DNA of 50,723 nucleotides from Massilia eburnea (lineage in GTDB: Bacteria > Pseudomonadota > Gammaproteobacteria > Burkholderiales > Burkholderiaceae_D), in assembly GCF_009720745.1 (NCBI RefSeq), contig NZ_WNKX01000031.1, positions 1 to 50,723 on the forward strand, written 5' to 3'. A program made the position numbers and the translations under genes. The first letter of the stretch is position 1; each line of letters starts with the position of its first letter. The notes under the pieces were generated by a model. It worked only from the letters and a program-made list of their open reading frames with translations, was not told where the DNA came from and did not search any database. Of this stretch, positions 35,545-43,097 are shown in pieces.

Positions 35545-36021
35545 TTAGCGCGCGATCGTGTTGGTCTTCTTGATCTTGTTGTGCAGCTGCAGGATGCCGT
35601 ACAGCAGTGCTTCTGCGGTCGGCGGGCAGCCAGGCACGTACACGTCAACCGGCACGATACGGTCGCAGCCGCGCACTACGGAGTACGAGTAGTGGTAGTA
35701 GCCGCCGCCGTTGGCGCAGGAGCCCATGGAGATCACCCAGCGCGGGTCAGGCATCTGGTCATAGACCTTGCGCAGCGCAGGGGCCATCTTGTTGCACAGG
35801 GTGCCTGCCACGATCATCACGTCGGACTGACGTGGCGACGGACGGAACATGAAACCGAAACGCTCCAGGTCGTAACGGGCAGCACCAGCATGCATCATCT
35901 CCACTGCACAGCAAGCCAGACCGAACGTCATCGGGTACATCGAACCCGTACGCGCCCAGTTGATTACCGTGTCAAAGGTAGTGGTGATGAAGCCTTCGTT
36001 AAATACGCCTTCAATAGACAT
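35545..36021 (-). CDS. nuoB: NADH-quinone oxidoreductase subunit B
   Basis: A 158-residue subunit holding cluster N2, the last electron carrier before quinone. The tandem cysteines are in FGLACCAVEMMH, with other ligands in SMGSCANGGGYY and VPGCPPTAEALL. Length matches the short betaproteobacterial form. It follows nuoA by 3 bp. Confidence 0.97.
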   Translation of the reverse strand: MSIEGVFNEGFITTTFDTVINWARTGSMYPMTFGLACCAVEMMHAGAARYDLERFGFMFRPSPRQSDVMIVAGTLCNKMAPALRKVYDQMPDPRWVISMGSCANGGGYYHYSYSVVRGCDRIVPVDVYVPGCPPTAEALLYGILQLHNKIKKTNTIAR

Positions 36022-36024
36022 GGC

Positions 36025-36384
36025 TTATTCCCAATCAAGGGCACCTTTCTTCCAGATATACCAAAAACCGACCACGAATTCGGCGATGAACACCATCATC
36101 GTCACGTAACCCTGCCAGCCCAGTTCACGCATGGAGACGCCCCATGGGAAGAAGAATGCAGTTTCAAGGTCGAACAGAATGAACAGAATTGCGACGAGGT
36201 AGTAACGCACGTCGAATTTCATGCGCGCGTCTTCGAAAGCTTCGAAGCCGCACTCGAATGGGGAAAGCTTGGCCGCATCAGGCTTGTTCGGGCCCAGGAT
36301 ATGGCCCAGCACTTGCGGGACGACGCCGACGCCAAGGCCGACGAGAAGGAACAACAGGACGGGGAAGTAATTTTCGAGGTTCAC
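36025..36384 (-). CDS. nuoA: NADH-quinone oxidoreductase subunit A
   Basis: A 119-residue membrane subunit with three helices, first gene of the nuo operon. Homology begins at (V/M)NLENYFPVLLFLL, so I use the GTG at 36384; the frame continues to a TTG at 36423, adding residues that do not look conserved. No clear Shine-Dalgarno precedes the GTG. The conserved FECGFEAFEDARMKFDVRYY loop with its Cys is present. The operon promoter must lie in 36385-36464, after the tRNA terminator, but I cannot pick convincing hexamers. Confidence 0.94.
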   Translation of the reverse strand: MNLENYFPVLLFLLVGLGVGVVPQVLGHILGPNKPDAAKLSPFECGFEAFEDARMKFDVRYYLVAILFILFDLETAFFFPWGVSMRELGWQGYVTMMVFIAEFVVGFWYIWKKGALDWE

Positions 36385-36464
36385 GATGGGTAAGCAGCTT
36401 AGTTGAAATACGCTCGACCCCAATCACTTAATGCTGAGACCAGGATCAAACGACACATCCTCGT

Positions 36465-36516
36465 AAAAAAACCAGCTAAGCCCTGAATCAATGATTCAAA
36501 CGACCAGCTGGCTTTT
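36465..36516 (-). terminator. Intrinsic terminator after tRNA-Leu
   Basis: On the minus strand AAAAGCCAGCT and AGCTGGTTTTTTT pair to close a larger stem, with an inner hairpin GAATCA-TT-GATTC. A run of seven T follows. It lies about 10 nt after the tRNA 3' end and before nuoA, so it should separate tRNA transcription from the nuo operon. Confidence 0.8.
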
Positions 36517-36525
36517 GATCTTTTT

Positions 36526-36610
36526 TGGTGCCGACGACGAGACTCGAACTCGTACAGCTTGCGCCACTACCCCCTCAAGATAGCGTGTCTACCAATTTCA
36601 CCACGTCGGC
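36526..36610 (-). tRNA. tRNA-Leu (anticodon GAG)
   Basis: An 85-nt tRNA including an encoded CCA. The acceptor stem GCCGACG pairs with CGTCGGC; the D-arm contains GGTAGACAC; the anticodon arm is CTATC, loop TTGAGGG, GGTAG, so the anticodon is GAG; the T-arm has GTTCGAGTC. A variable arm of class II size lies between, as expected for leucine. It is located between secG and nuoA, a common betaproteobacterial position. Confidence 0.95.
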
Positions 36611-36621
36611 AATAGGCCGCT

Positions 36622-36650
36622 ATTCTACACTGTGATCATCGCTTTGTTAA
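36622..36650 (-). promoter_or_regulatory. Promoter of tRNA-Leu
   Basis: On the minus strand TTAACA (36645-36650) is followed after exactly 17 nt by TAGAAT (36622-36627), each close to the sigma-70 consensus. Transcription would start a few bases before the mature tRNA 5' end at 36610. Confidence 0.7.
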
Positions 36651-36705
36651 TGCACATTGCGCATAATCAAGAAGAAAAACGGCAAAAAGTTCAAAGTTGC
36701 CAGTT

Positions 36706-37152
36706 TTACTTCGCTGGAGAAGCGGCCGAGGCAGCCGATGCTGCTGCCGAAGCAGCAGGAGTTTCCACTGGAGCCGGGGTCGCAGCAGCCGGAGCTGGTG
36801 CAGCAGCCGGCGCCGGAGCAGCCGATGGAATCGCAGCAGCGCCGCCCACCGGGGCAGGCGCTGGAACAGGAGCCTTGACGTTATCCATCACGCCCGCGCC
36901 AACCGTGGCGTTGCCCTTGCTGGCCAGGACCGACAGGCCCAGGGTGGAAGCGAAGAAGATCGCTGCCGCCAGGGCGGTCGACTTGGACAGGAAGTTCGAG
37001 GAGCCGGAAGCGCCGAACAGGCTGCCGGAAGCGCCGGAGCCGAAGGCCGCGCCCATGTCGGCGCCCTTACCATGCTGCAGCAAGACCAGGCCCACGATGG
37101 CGATTGCCGACAGGACCTGCACTACGATGACCAGATTGAACAAAGAGTTCAT
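36706..37152 (-). CDS. secG: Preprotein translocase subunit SecG
   Basis: A 148-residue accessory subunit of the SecYEG channel. Two membrane helices flank the conserved loop LLQHGKGADMGAAFG and SGSLFGASGSSNFLSK, typical of the family. The C-terminal ~50 residues are a low-complexity Ala/Pro tail, making it longer than E. coli SecG (110). It follows tpiA by 32 bp, the usual order in this group. Confidence 0.95.
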   Translation of the reverse strand: MNSLFNLVIVVQVLSAIAIVGLVLLQHGKGADMGAAFGSGASGSLFGASGSSNFLSKSTALAAAIFFASTLGLSVLASKGNATVGAGVMDNVKAPVPAPAPVGGAAAIPSAAPAPAAAPAPAAATPAPVETPAASAAASAASAASPAK

Positions 37153-37184
37153 GCTATTCCATTCTCAATTAAAGAAATTTCAAC

Positions 37185-37931
37185 TTACGCAGCAGCGATA
37201 ATGGCGAGGAAATCCGCCGCCTTCAGGGCTGCACCGCCAATCAGGCCGCCGTCGATATCCGGCTGGGCCAACAACTCCTTGGCGTTTTCCGGCTTCATGC
37301 TGCCGCCATACAGGATCTGCATGCCGGCGGCCGCAGCCGCATCCTTCTTCGCCACCCGGGCGCGCAGCAGTGCATGCACTTCCTGCGCCATTTCCGGGGT
37401 GGCGGTCTTGCCGGTGCCGATCGCCCATACGGGCTCGTACGCCAGCACAATCTTTGCCAGCTGTTCGGCGCTCAATACTTCCAGCACCGCATCCAGCTGC
37501 TCGCCGACCACGTCGGCAGTCTTGCCCGCTTCACGCTCCTGCAGGGTCTCGCCCACGCAAACCACCGGCACCAGGCCGGCATTCACGCCGGCCAGCGCCT
37601 TCTGCGCGACCAGGGCGCTGCTCTCCTGATGGTAGGAGCGGCGCTCGGAGTGGCCGACAATGGCGAATTTGCTGGCGAAGTCCAGCAGCATGGCTGCCGA
37701 GATCTCACCCGTGTAGGCGCCCGACGCATGGGCGGACACATCCTGTGAACCCCAGGCAATTGCACTGCCGGTGAGTTCAGCCTGACATTGTGCCAGATAT
37801 GGGGCCGGGACGCAGACCGCGGTATCGGCCCTTGCATCTCCCAGGCCAGCCTTGATACCAGCCAACAGGATAGTGTTGGCGGCACGGCTGCCGTTCATTT
37901 TCCAGTTACCGATGACGAGTTTGCGGCGCAT
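37185..37931 (-). CDS. tpiA: Triosephosphate isomerase
   Basis: A 248-residue TIM barrel that interconverts glyceraldehyde 3-phosphate and dihydroxyacetone phosphate. Catalytic residues: Asn9/Lys11 in GNWKMNG, His94 in VGHSERR and Glu166 in AYEPVWAIGTG; loop 6 (WAIGTGKTA) and the phosphate-binding GGS and GGAAL motifs near the end are present. A promoter candidate lies just upstream; secG follows after 32 bp. Confidence 0.97.
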   Translation of the reverse strand: MRRKLVIGNWKMNGSRAANTILLAGIKAGLGDARADTAVCVPAPYLAQCQAELTGSAIAWGSQDVSAHASGAYTGEISAAMLLDFASKFAIVGHSERRSYHQESSALVAQKALAGVNAGLVPVVCVGETLQEREAGKTADVVGEQLDAVLEVLSAEQLAKIVLAYEPVWAIGTGKTATPEMAQEVHALLRARVAKKDAAAAAGMQILYGGSMKPENAKELLAQPDIDGGLIGGAALKAADFLAIIAAA

Positions 37932-37957
37932 AGTAGCTTAATTTTTAATAACCCGTA

Positions 37958-37987
37958 ATTGTAGCTCGGGCCGCTGCCCTCGGGCAA
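37958..37987 (-). promoter_or_regulatory. Probable tpiA promoter
   Basis: On the minus strand TTGCCC (37982-37987), 18-nt spacer, then TACAAT (37958-37963). The -10 is strong, the -35 moderate. It lies about 27 nt before the tpiA ATG and after the stop of the quinone oxidoreductase gene. Confidence 0.45.
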
Positions 37988-38003
37988 GGAATGCACCCCG
38001 GCG

Positions 38004-38987
38004 TTACAACACTTGCAACATAATTTTGCCCACGTGGTGGCTGCTTTCCATCAGCTCGTGCGCCTTGGCCGCCTGCTCCAGCGGGAAGCTCTCATAGATC
38101 ACCGGCTTGATGTCGCCAGCCTCGATCAGCGGCCATACTTTTTCGCGCAGCCGGCGGGCGATGGCCCCCTTGAATGCCACAGAACGCGGACGCAGCGTGG
38201 AGCCAGTAACGGTCAAGCGGCGCCGCAGCACCTGCCCCATGTCCAGCGTGCCTTTGGCGCCGCCCAGCAGCGCAATGATGGCGATGCGGCCGTCATCAGC
38301 CAGGCAGTTGATCTCGCGCGGCAGGTAGTCGCCGCCCACCATGTCCAGGATGACGTCGACGCCCGTATCGCCGGTCAACTCGCGCACCACGGCCGCAAAG
38401 TCCTCGGTCCGGTAATTAATACCGCGCGCCGCGCCCAGCGCCTCACACGCCCTCGCCTTCTCATCGCTGCCCGCCGTGGCGAACACGCGGTGGCCGAGCG
38501 CCCGCGCCAACTGGATCGCCGTTACGCCGATGCCCGAGGTGCCGCCCTGCACCAGCAAGGTCTCGCCCTTGCCCAGTCCTGCGCGGTCGAACACATTGCT
38601 CCACACAGTGAAGAAGGTCTCCGGCAGCGAAGCCGCCTCCAGCGGCGACAAGCCATGCGGCACCGGCAGCACCTGCTCCACTGGCGCGGTCACGTACTCC
38701 GCATAGCCGCCGCCCTGCACCAGCGCGCACACCATATCGCCGATCTTGAAACCGCTTGCCGCCATGTCGCCGTCAATGATTTCGCCCGCCACCTCAAGGC
38801 CAGGGATGTCGGTGGTGCCGGGCGGCGGCGCATAACTGCCCATGCGCTGGAACACGTCCGGACGGTTGATGCCGGCCGCATGCACGCGGATGCGGACCTC
38901 CCCCTCCTTCGCCACCGGCAGCGGGCGTTCGCACAGGCGCAGCACCTCCGGGCCGCCAGGTTTCTGGATTTCGATCGCTCGCATCAT
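38004..38987 (-). CDS. NAD(P)H-quinone oxidoreductase (PIG3/QOR type)
   Basis: A 327-residue medium-chain dehydrogenase/reductase of the zinc-free quinone oxidoreductase group. The N-terminal GroES-like part has GINRPDVFQRMGSYAPPPG; the Rossmann part has LVQGGTSGIGVTAIQLARALG for NADPH binding. No catalytic zinc cysteines are seen, and PIG3-like features (PETFFTVWSNVF) support the call. Natural substrate unknown. ATG at 38987 is immediately followed by a second ATG; GAGG lies 7 nt upstream, inside a small hairpin (38995-39011) that could hide it. Confidence 0.88.
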   Translation of the reverse strand: MMRAIEIQKPGGPEVLRLCERPLPVAKEGEVRIRVHAAGINRPDVFQRMGSYAPPPGTTDIPGLEVAGEIIDGDMAASGFKIGDMVCALVQGGGYAEYVTAPVEQVLPVPHGLSPLEAASLPETFFTVWSNVFDRAGLGKGETLLVQGGTSGIGVTAIQLARALGHRVFATAGSDEKARACEALGAARGINYRTEDFAAVVRELTGDTGVDVILDMVGGDYLPREINCLADDGRIAIIALLGGAKGTLDMGQVLRRRLTVTGSTLRPRSVAFKGAIARRLREKVWPLIEAGDIKPVIYESFPLEQAAKAHELMESSHHVGKIMLQVL

Positions 38988-39023
38988 GGCATCACCTCTC
39001 TGGGAAAGAGGCGATTGTAGCGC

Positions 39024-39602
39024 TTACAGGCCGAAGCGCGCGCCCATGCCGAGCAGGGTCGCCAGGCCCAGTGCCGCAAACATGGCGGCGGCGATGCCGT
39101 GCACCAGCTTGAGCGGGATCTTCGCTGCCAGCTTGTCGCCGGCAAAGACGGCGGGCACGTCGGCGATCAGCATGCCGAGCGTAGTGCCGGCCACCACCAT
39201 CAGCGGGTCCGGGTAGTGGGCGGCCATGGCCACCGTAGCAACCTGGGTTTTGTCGCCCATTTCGGCCAGGAAGAAGGTCACCAGGGTGGCGCCGAATACG
39301 CCAAAGCGGCTGGCGACATTGGCTTCGTCTTCCTCGATCTTGTCCGGGACCAGGGTCCAGGCGGCCATGCCGAGGAAGGAGATGCCCAGCACCCAGCGCA
39401 GCACTTCGGGCGTGAGCATGGACGTGATCCAGGTCCCAAGCGCACCGGCCAGGCCGTGGTTGAAAATGGTGGCGATGAAGATGCCGGCGATGATGGGCAG
39501 CGGCTTTTTGAAGCGGGCGGCGAGCAGGAAGGCCAGGAGCTGGGTCTTGTCGCCGATTTCTGCCAGGGCGACGACGCCGGTTGATACGAGAAGTGCATCC
39601 AT
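39024..39602 (-). CDS. TMEM165/GDT1 family manganese exporter (MneA-like)
   Basis: A 192-residue membrane protein with six helices in two inverted repeats, each with the family motif E-phi-G-D-K-(T/S): LAEIGDKTQLLAF in the first half and LAEMGDKTQVATV in the second. These acidic residues bind the transported cation. Bacterial members such as Vibrio MneA export manganese. The upstream leader holds a yybP-ykoY riboswitch, which senses Mn2+, supporting that role here. Ribosome site is weak (GGAA about 8 nt before ATG). Confidence 0.92.
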   Translation of the reverse strand: MDALLVSTGVVALAEIGDKTQLLAFLLAARFKKPLPIIAGIFIATIFNHGLAGALGTWITSMLTPEVLRWVLGISFLGMAAWTLVPDKIEEDEANVASRFGVFGATLVTFFLAEMGDKTQVATVAMAAHYPDPLMVVAGTTLGMLIADVPAVFAGDKLAAKIPLKLVHGIAAAMFAALGLATLLGMGARFGL

Positions 39603-39633
39603 TATTGTGTTTCCAGGCCGGGCACGGACGAAT

Positions 39634-39675
39634 GACCACAGCTCGCCCCCGGCCTAAATCGGCGGCGCTGTGGTC
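39634..39675 (-). promoter_or_regulatory. Expression platform hairpin of the Mn2+ riboswitch
   Basis: GACCACAGC and GCTGTGGTC (plus-strand 39634-39642 and 39667-39675) form a 9-bp stem directly after the aptamer. A competing pairing exists between GGCCGGG (39616-39622) and CCCGGCC (39648-39654) that ends just before the weak ribosome site; the two pairings interleave, so a switch between them is plausible. There is no T-run, favouring control of translation. Confidence 0.5.
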
Positions 39676-39785
39676 AAAGGTCTTGCCAAGTTTGGGACCG
39701 CATATGCCATGGCCTGTGGGCCAAGTGTGTTGACATATGCCTCCTCCGTTGCGGAGGAGAGGCTACTCCCCGATGACGGGGGGCA
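39668..39785 (-). ncRNA. yybP-ykoY manganese riboswitch
   Basis: On the minus strand the leader contains the hallmark CGGGGAGTAGCC, a GC-rich hairpin TCTCCTCC-GCAA-CGGAGGAGG, the middle segment with ACACACTTGGCC and GGCC, and the closing GGCAAGACC. These are the conserved loops L1 and L3 of the yybP-ykoY aptamer that together bind Mn2+. It lies about 65 nt upstream of the TMEM165/GDT1 gene, a well known target of this class. A TAAAAT box on the minus strand (39785-39790) is near its 5' end. Confidence 0.87.
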
Positions 39786-39794
39786 TTTTAACCC

Positions 39795-39966
39795 AAAACC
39801 GGTAAACCTGGGTCTGACCCAAGGGTCAGACCCTCAACGGTCTTAAGGCCGGGGTGAGGGTTGTGCGATGTTGATCTTCGTCGAAAGTCAAAAGCTTAGA
39901 ACCAGCCCCGCGGCTGCGCCGCAGACAGGGTCTGACCCTTGGGTCAGACCCTGGTTTGCCGGGTTT
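39795..39966. repeat. Dispersed palindromic repeat element, copy at 39.8 kb
   Basis: About 172 bp. Left end AAAACCGGTAAACC followed by a palindrome at 39810-39833 (arms GGGTCTGACCC / GGGTCAGACCC around AA); right palindrome at 39928-39951 (same arms around TT) followed by GGTTTGCCGGGTTT. The interior has CAACGGTCTTAAGGCCGGGG, TTGATCTTC, AGTCAAAA and TAGAACCA, shared with the 21.5 kb copy in the opposite orientation. It ends 2 bp before the Sel1 gene's stop and starts at the riboswitch promoter region. Confidence 0.8.
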
Positions 39967-39968
39967 CC

Positions 39969-40586
39969 TCAGCCGCCCCCAGTCCGCGACGACCTCGGCA
40001 ACGGCGATCCTCTCTTCCAAGAAGACGACAACGCCTGCCCCTCCTCAATCTGCTCCTGCGTCATCCCCTTGGCCACAGCCGCCCGCTGCTCCGCCGCATT
40101 CGAATTCCCGCCGGCCGCCGCCAGGTTCCACAGCATATAAGCAATCACATTATCCTGCGGCATCCCGCCAATGTGATACCGGTACATCAGCCCCAGCACC
40201 TGCTGCGCCTCCGGATGCCCCTGCTCCGCCGCCTTGCGGAACCAGGTCACCGCCTCCTTATGATCCTGGATCACCGCATTCCCGGTGTAATACATGGCCC
40301 CGACCACATACTGCGCATCCGCCTTGCCCTTCACAGCCGCCTTGCGATGCCAGTACAGCGCCTCCTTGTAATCCTGCGGCACGCCGCGGCCCATGTAGTA
40401 CATCAAGCCGAGCAAATGCTCGGCATCCGTATTACCCGCCTTGGCCAACGGCAGGATCTCCTTATAGGCCAGCGCATAATTCTTGTTGTTATACGCCGTC
40501 GCCCCTTCCGCAAACCCGGCATGCGCATTGGCCTGTAGCCCCAGTGCGATGCCAAGCGCGCATAACACGCCTCGTAGTTTTTTCAT
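39969..40586 (-). CDS. Exported Sel1-repeat protein
   Basis: A 205-residue protein with a signal peptide (cleavage near NAHA-GF, residue 23). It has about four Sel1-like repeats of ~36 residues, e.g. AEHLLGLMYYMGRGVPQDYK, AQYVVGAMYYTGNAVIQDHK and AQQVLGLMYRYHIGGMPQDN. Such solenoids mediate protein contacts in the periplasm. The C-terminal 25 residues are polar and Ser/Arg/Gly-rich. It follows the head-GIN gene by 39 bp. Confidence 0.88.
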   Translation of the reverse strand: MKKLRGVLCALGIALGLQANAHAGFAEGATAYNNKNYALAYKEILPLAKAGNTDAEHLLGLMYYMGRGVPQDYKEALYWHRKAAVKGKADAQYVVGAMYYTGNAVIQDHKEAVTWFRKAAEQGHPEAQQVLGLMYRYHIGGMPQDNVIAYMLWNLAAAGGNSNAAEQRAAVAKGMTQEQIEEGQALSSSWKRGSPLPRSSRTGGG

Positions 40587-40625
40587 GGTGCTTTGAATTG
40601 TTCTGTCTTTTGCACTACTAACGAA

Positions 40626-41387
40626 TTACTTCCAGCTCACCTTGCCCAGCCCGTCCACACTGACGTTACGTTTGGCTGGCTTGCCGTACACGGTCACCGA
40701 TCCAAGCCCGCTCAAACTCAGGTTGGCATTATTGGTCGCATTGATGGTTGCGTTGCCCAGGCCGCTCAGTTCCAAGTCCACGTCATCCGCCTTGAACTGC
40801 TGTGCATTCAGGCCGCCCAAGCCGCCCAGCACCGCCTTCAGGTTCTTGCTGCGGCCACCGATGGTGATGTAGCCCGCGCCCTGCAGATCGAGGTCGACAT
40901 TCTCGTTCTCGGTCACCCACACATGCATGCTGCCCACGCCGCCCAGGTTGGCCTTCAGCTTCTTGTAATCGCAGACCACCTTCATGCTGCCCGCGCCATC
41001 CAGCGTCAGGTCGATGTTGTCGCCGCTGAAGCCACTCACCTCGGTCGAGCCCACGCCTTCCGACACCAGCTCGCGCAGCTGCGGCAGCACCAGCTCCACC
41101 TTCACCGCCGAAGTCTTCAGCTTGACGCCGCGGCTTTCCGTATCGAGATAGAGCGTGTCGCCGATCTGCACCGCCGTGACCTTGTTCACGTAGCGCTTGT
41201 CGGTGGTGACGGTGAGCGCAGCGGTATCGCCACGGCGCAGCTTGAGGTCGATGACGCCGTCAAGCTTGACGCGCACCACACGGGCATCGATGGGCCGGTT
41301 TTCCGTGGTCGTGTCGTCGGCGCGGGCCAAGCCCAGGAACATGCAGAAGGCAGTGAACAGCAAGCCGATCTGGAATGATTTCTTCAT
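40626..41387 (-). CDS. Exported head-GIN domain (DUF2807) protein
   Basis: A 253-residue protein with a signal peptide (MKKSFQIGLLFTAFCMFLGL, cleavage after ARA). The rest is a right-handed beta-helix-like DUF2807/head-GIN domain with repeated short strands containing G(V/A/L)GS and similar turns, for example GVGSTEVSGF, GAGSMKVVC, GVGSMHVWV, GLGNATINA and GLGSVTVYG. Likely envelope-located; family function unknown. AAGGA lies 7 nt before the ATG at 41387, which fixes the start. Confidence 0.88.
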   Translation of the reverse strand: MKKSFQIGLLFTAFCMFLGLARADDTTTENRPIDARVVRVKLDGVIDLKLRRGDTAALTVTTDKRYVNKVTAVQIGDTLYLDTESRGVKLKTSAVKVELVLPQLRELVSEGVGSTEVSGFSGDNIDLTLDGAGSMKVVCDYKKLKANLGGVGSMHVWVTENENVDLDLQGAGYITIGGRSKNLKAVLGGLGGLNAQQFKADDVDLELSGLGNATINATNNANLSLSGLGSVTVYGKPAKRNVSVDGLGKVSWK

Positions 41388-41414
41388 CTTGCATCCTTTA
41401 TAAGTCACCAGCGC

Positions 41415-41443
41415 ATTATATGACCGGTTTTTCATGGTTTCAT
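41415..41443 (-). promoter_or_regulatory. Probable promoter of the head-GIN gene
   Basis: A perfect TATAAT on the minus strand (41415-41420) with ATGAAA (41438-41443) 17 nt upstream. The start point would fall about 20 nt before the ATG. Confidence 0.55.
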
Positions 41444-41549
41444 CATATCGATGGCCCCGCCCCCCGTCCTGCCGTATGCGACGAAATGCAAAAAACAGGG
41501 AACAGGCGGATAATTCGCCTGCCTTTCCGTCATTCCAGAGAGAAATAAA

Positions 41550-42962
41550 ATGAACAATACGCTCCCGACGCTGGCCCTGGCCGCCGCCCTGCTCTCCTCG
41601 AACGCTCTGGCCGCCCCTGAAGGCATGGCCGCGGCCCACAAGCTCTACCAGGCCAATTGCGCCCAATGCCACGGCAAGGACCTGGAAGGCGCCGCCGGCC
41701 CCAGCCTGGCCGATTCCACCTGGCTGCACGGCCAGCCAACCAGGGCCAACCTGGTGCGCGTCATCAGCAAGGGAGTGACCGACAAGGGCATGCCGGGCTG
41801 GGCCGGCCAGCTGAGCGCCTCCCAGATCACCCAACTGGCCGAATACCTGATGCCGGCCAATGCCGCTGCCCGCAAGGCTGCCGCCGGCGCCGGCGATGCG
41901 CCAACGGCAGCCGCGCCAGCCAAACCAAGCGCACTAAGCTCGCTCAAGCTGCCCAAAGGCTTCCAGATCGCCGTCTACGCCGACAAGGTGGAAGGAGCAC
42001 GCGAACTGGCCGTCACCGACAGCGGTCTGGTTTTCGTCGGTTCGACCAAGGCCGGCAAGGTCTACGCCCTGGTGGACGCCAACAAGGATGGCGTGGCAGA
42101 AAAGGTGGTCACCGTTGCCGAAGGCTTGAACAATCCGAATGGTGTCGCCCTGCTCAATGGCGCCCTGTATGTCGGTGAAATTTCGCGCATCATCAGGTTC
42201 GACGACATCGAAAAGACTTACGCCAGCAAGCCATCCTACAAAGTCGTGAAGAACGACCTGCCCACCGAGACCTGGCACGGCGCCAAGTACATCAAGGCCG
42301 GCCCGGATGGAAAGATCTACGTGCCCATCGGCGCGCCGTGCAATATCTGCGACAAGGAAGACGCACCGCATTCCAAGATCTGGCGCATGAACCCGGACGG
42401 CAGCAACTGGGAAATGTTCGCGCGCGGCGTGCGCAACACGGTCGGCTTCACCTGGCATCCGCAAACGAAGGAAATGTGGTTCACCGATAATGGCCGCGAC
42501 GAACTGGGCGACAACATGCCGTCCTGCGAACTGAATGTCGCGCCCAAGCCCGGCCTGCACTTCGGCTTCCCTTACTGCCATGGCGGCGTGCTGCCCGATC
42601 CCGAATTCGGCAAAGGCAAAAGCTGCGACGCCTATGTGCCACCGGCCGCCGCACTTGGTCCGCACGTCGCACCGCTCGGCCTCGCGTTCTACACCGGCAA
42701 GCAATTCCCTGAACAGTACCGCAACCAGCTGCTGATCGCCGAACACGGATCATGGAACCGCAGCAGCAAGATCGGCTACCAGGTGCGCCTGATTACGCTT
42801 TACGGCAACAAGGTAGTCAGCGATACCGCCTTCATCGACGGCTTCCTGCAGAACGAAGAAGTCAGCGGCCGGCCGGTCGATATCGCCAATATGCCTGATG
42901 GTTCGATACTGGTTTCCGACGACCACGCGCACAAGGTGTATCGCGTTACCTACCGTCCTTGA
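41550..42962 (+). CDS. Cytochrome c - sorbosone dehydrogenase-like fusion
   Basis: A 470-residue exported protein. After a signal peptide (cleavage near ALAAPE) comes a class I cytochrome c domain with haem site Cys37-Ala-Gln-Cys40-His41 and a likely Met ligand in DKGMPGWAG. A linker rich in Ala, Pro and Lys (about residues 107-130) leads to a six-bladed beta-propeller of the PQQ-dependent sugar (L-sorbosone) dehydrogenase family, with RNTVGFTWHPQTKEMWFTDNGRD split around the conserved Arg and Asp, and AEHGSWNR. The order is haem domain first. It probably oxidises an aldose-type substrate in the periplasm and passes electrons to its own haem; PQQ use is inferred. Confidence 0.88.
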   Translation: MNNTLPTLALAAALLSSNALAAPEGMAAAHKLYQANCAQCHGKDLEGAAGPSLADSTWLHGQPTRANLVRVISKGVTDKGMPGWAGQLSASQITQLAEYLMPANAAARKAAAGAGDAPTAAAPAKPSALSSLKLPKGFQIAVYADKVEGARELAVTDSGLVFVGSTKAGKVYALVDANKDGVAEKVVTVAEGLNNPNGVALLNGALYVGEISRIIRFDDIEKTYASKPSYKVVKNDLPTETWHGAKYIKAGPDGKIYVPIGAPCNICDKEDAPHSKIWRMNPDGSNWEMFARGVRNTVGFTWHPQTKEMWFTDNGRDELGDNMPSCELNVAPKPGLHFGFPYCHGGVLPDPEFGKGKSCDAYVPPAAALGPHVAPLGLAFYTGKQFPEQYRNQLLIAEHGSWNRSSKIGYQVRLITLYGNKVVSDTAFIDGFLQNEEVSGRPVDIANMPDGSILVSDDHAHKVYRVTYRP

Positions 42963-43097
42963 TGGGGGATATGCGCAAGGTATCGCCACCGAGAGTTCCA
43001 TCAAAATATTGAAATTCCGTCGGCCTCCGTCGAAGCTATAGTGGATAGTAGCCAGTCATAAAAAGAACTGGCACCTTGGTTCCAAACGGAGGCTGTC

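Noticed and set aside
36385..36464. Specific -35/-10 hexamers for the nuo operon
   Set aside because: Several weak pairs (for example TTGGGG/TAAGCT, spacer 16) are possible and none stands out.
38995..39011. Hairpin CCTCT/AGAGG as terminator of the TMEM165/GDT1 gene
   Set aside because: Only 5 bp with no T-run on the minus strand; it overlaps the ribosome site of the next gene and is more likely incidental or a weak translational element.
39795..39966. CRISPR-like array because of repeated GGGTCTGACCC units
   Set aside because: Only two palindromes with a single interior segment, no regular spacers and no cas genes nearby; the structure is an inverted pair.
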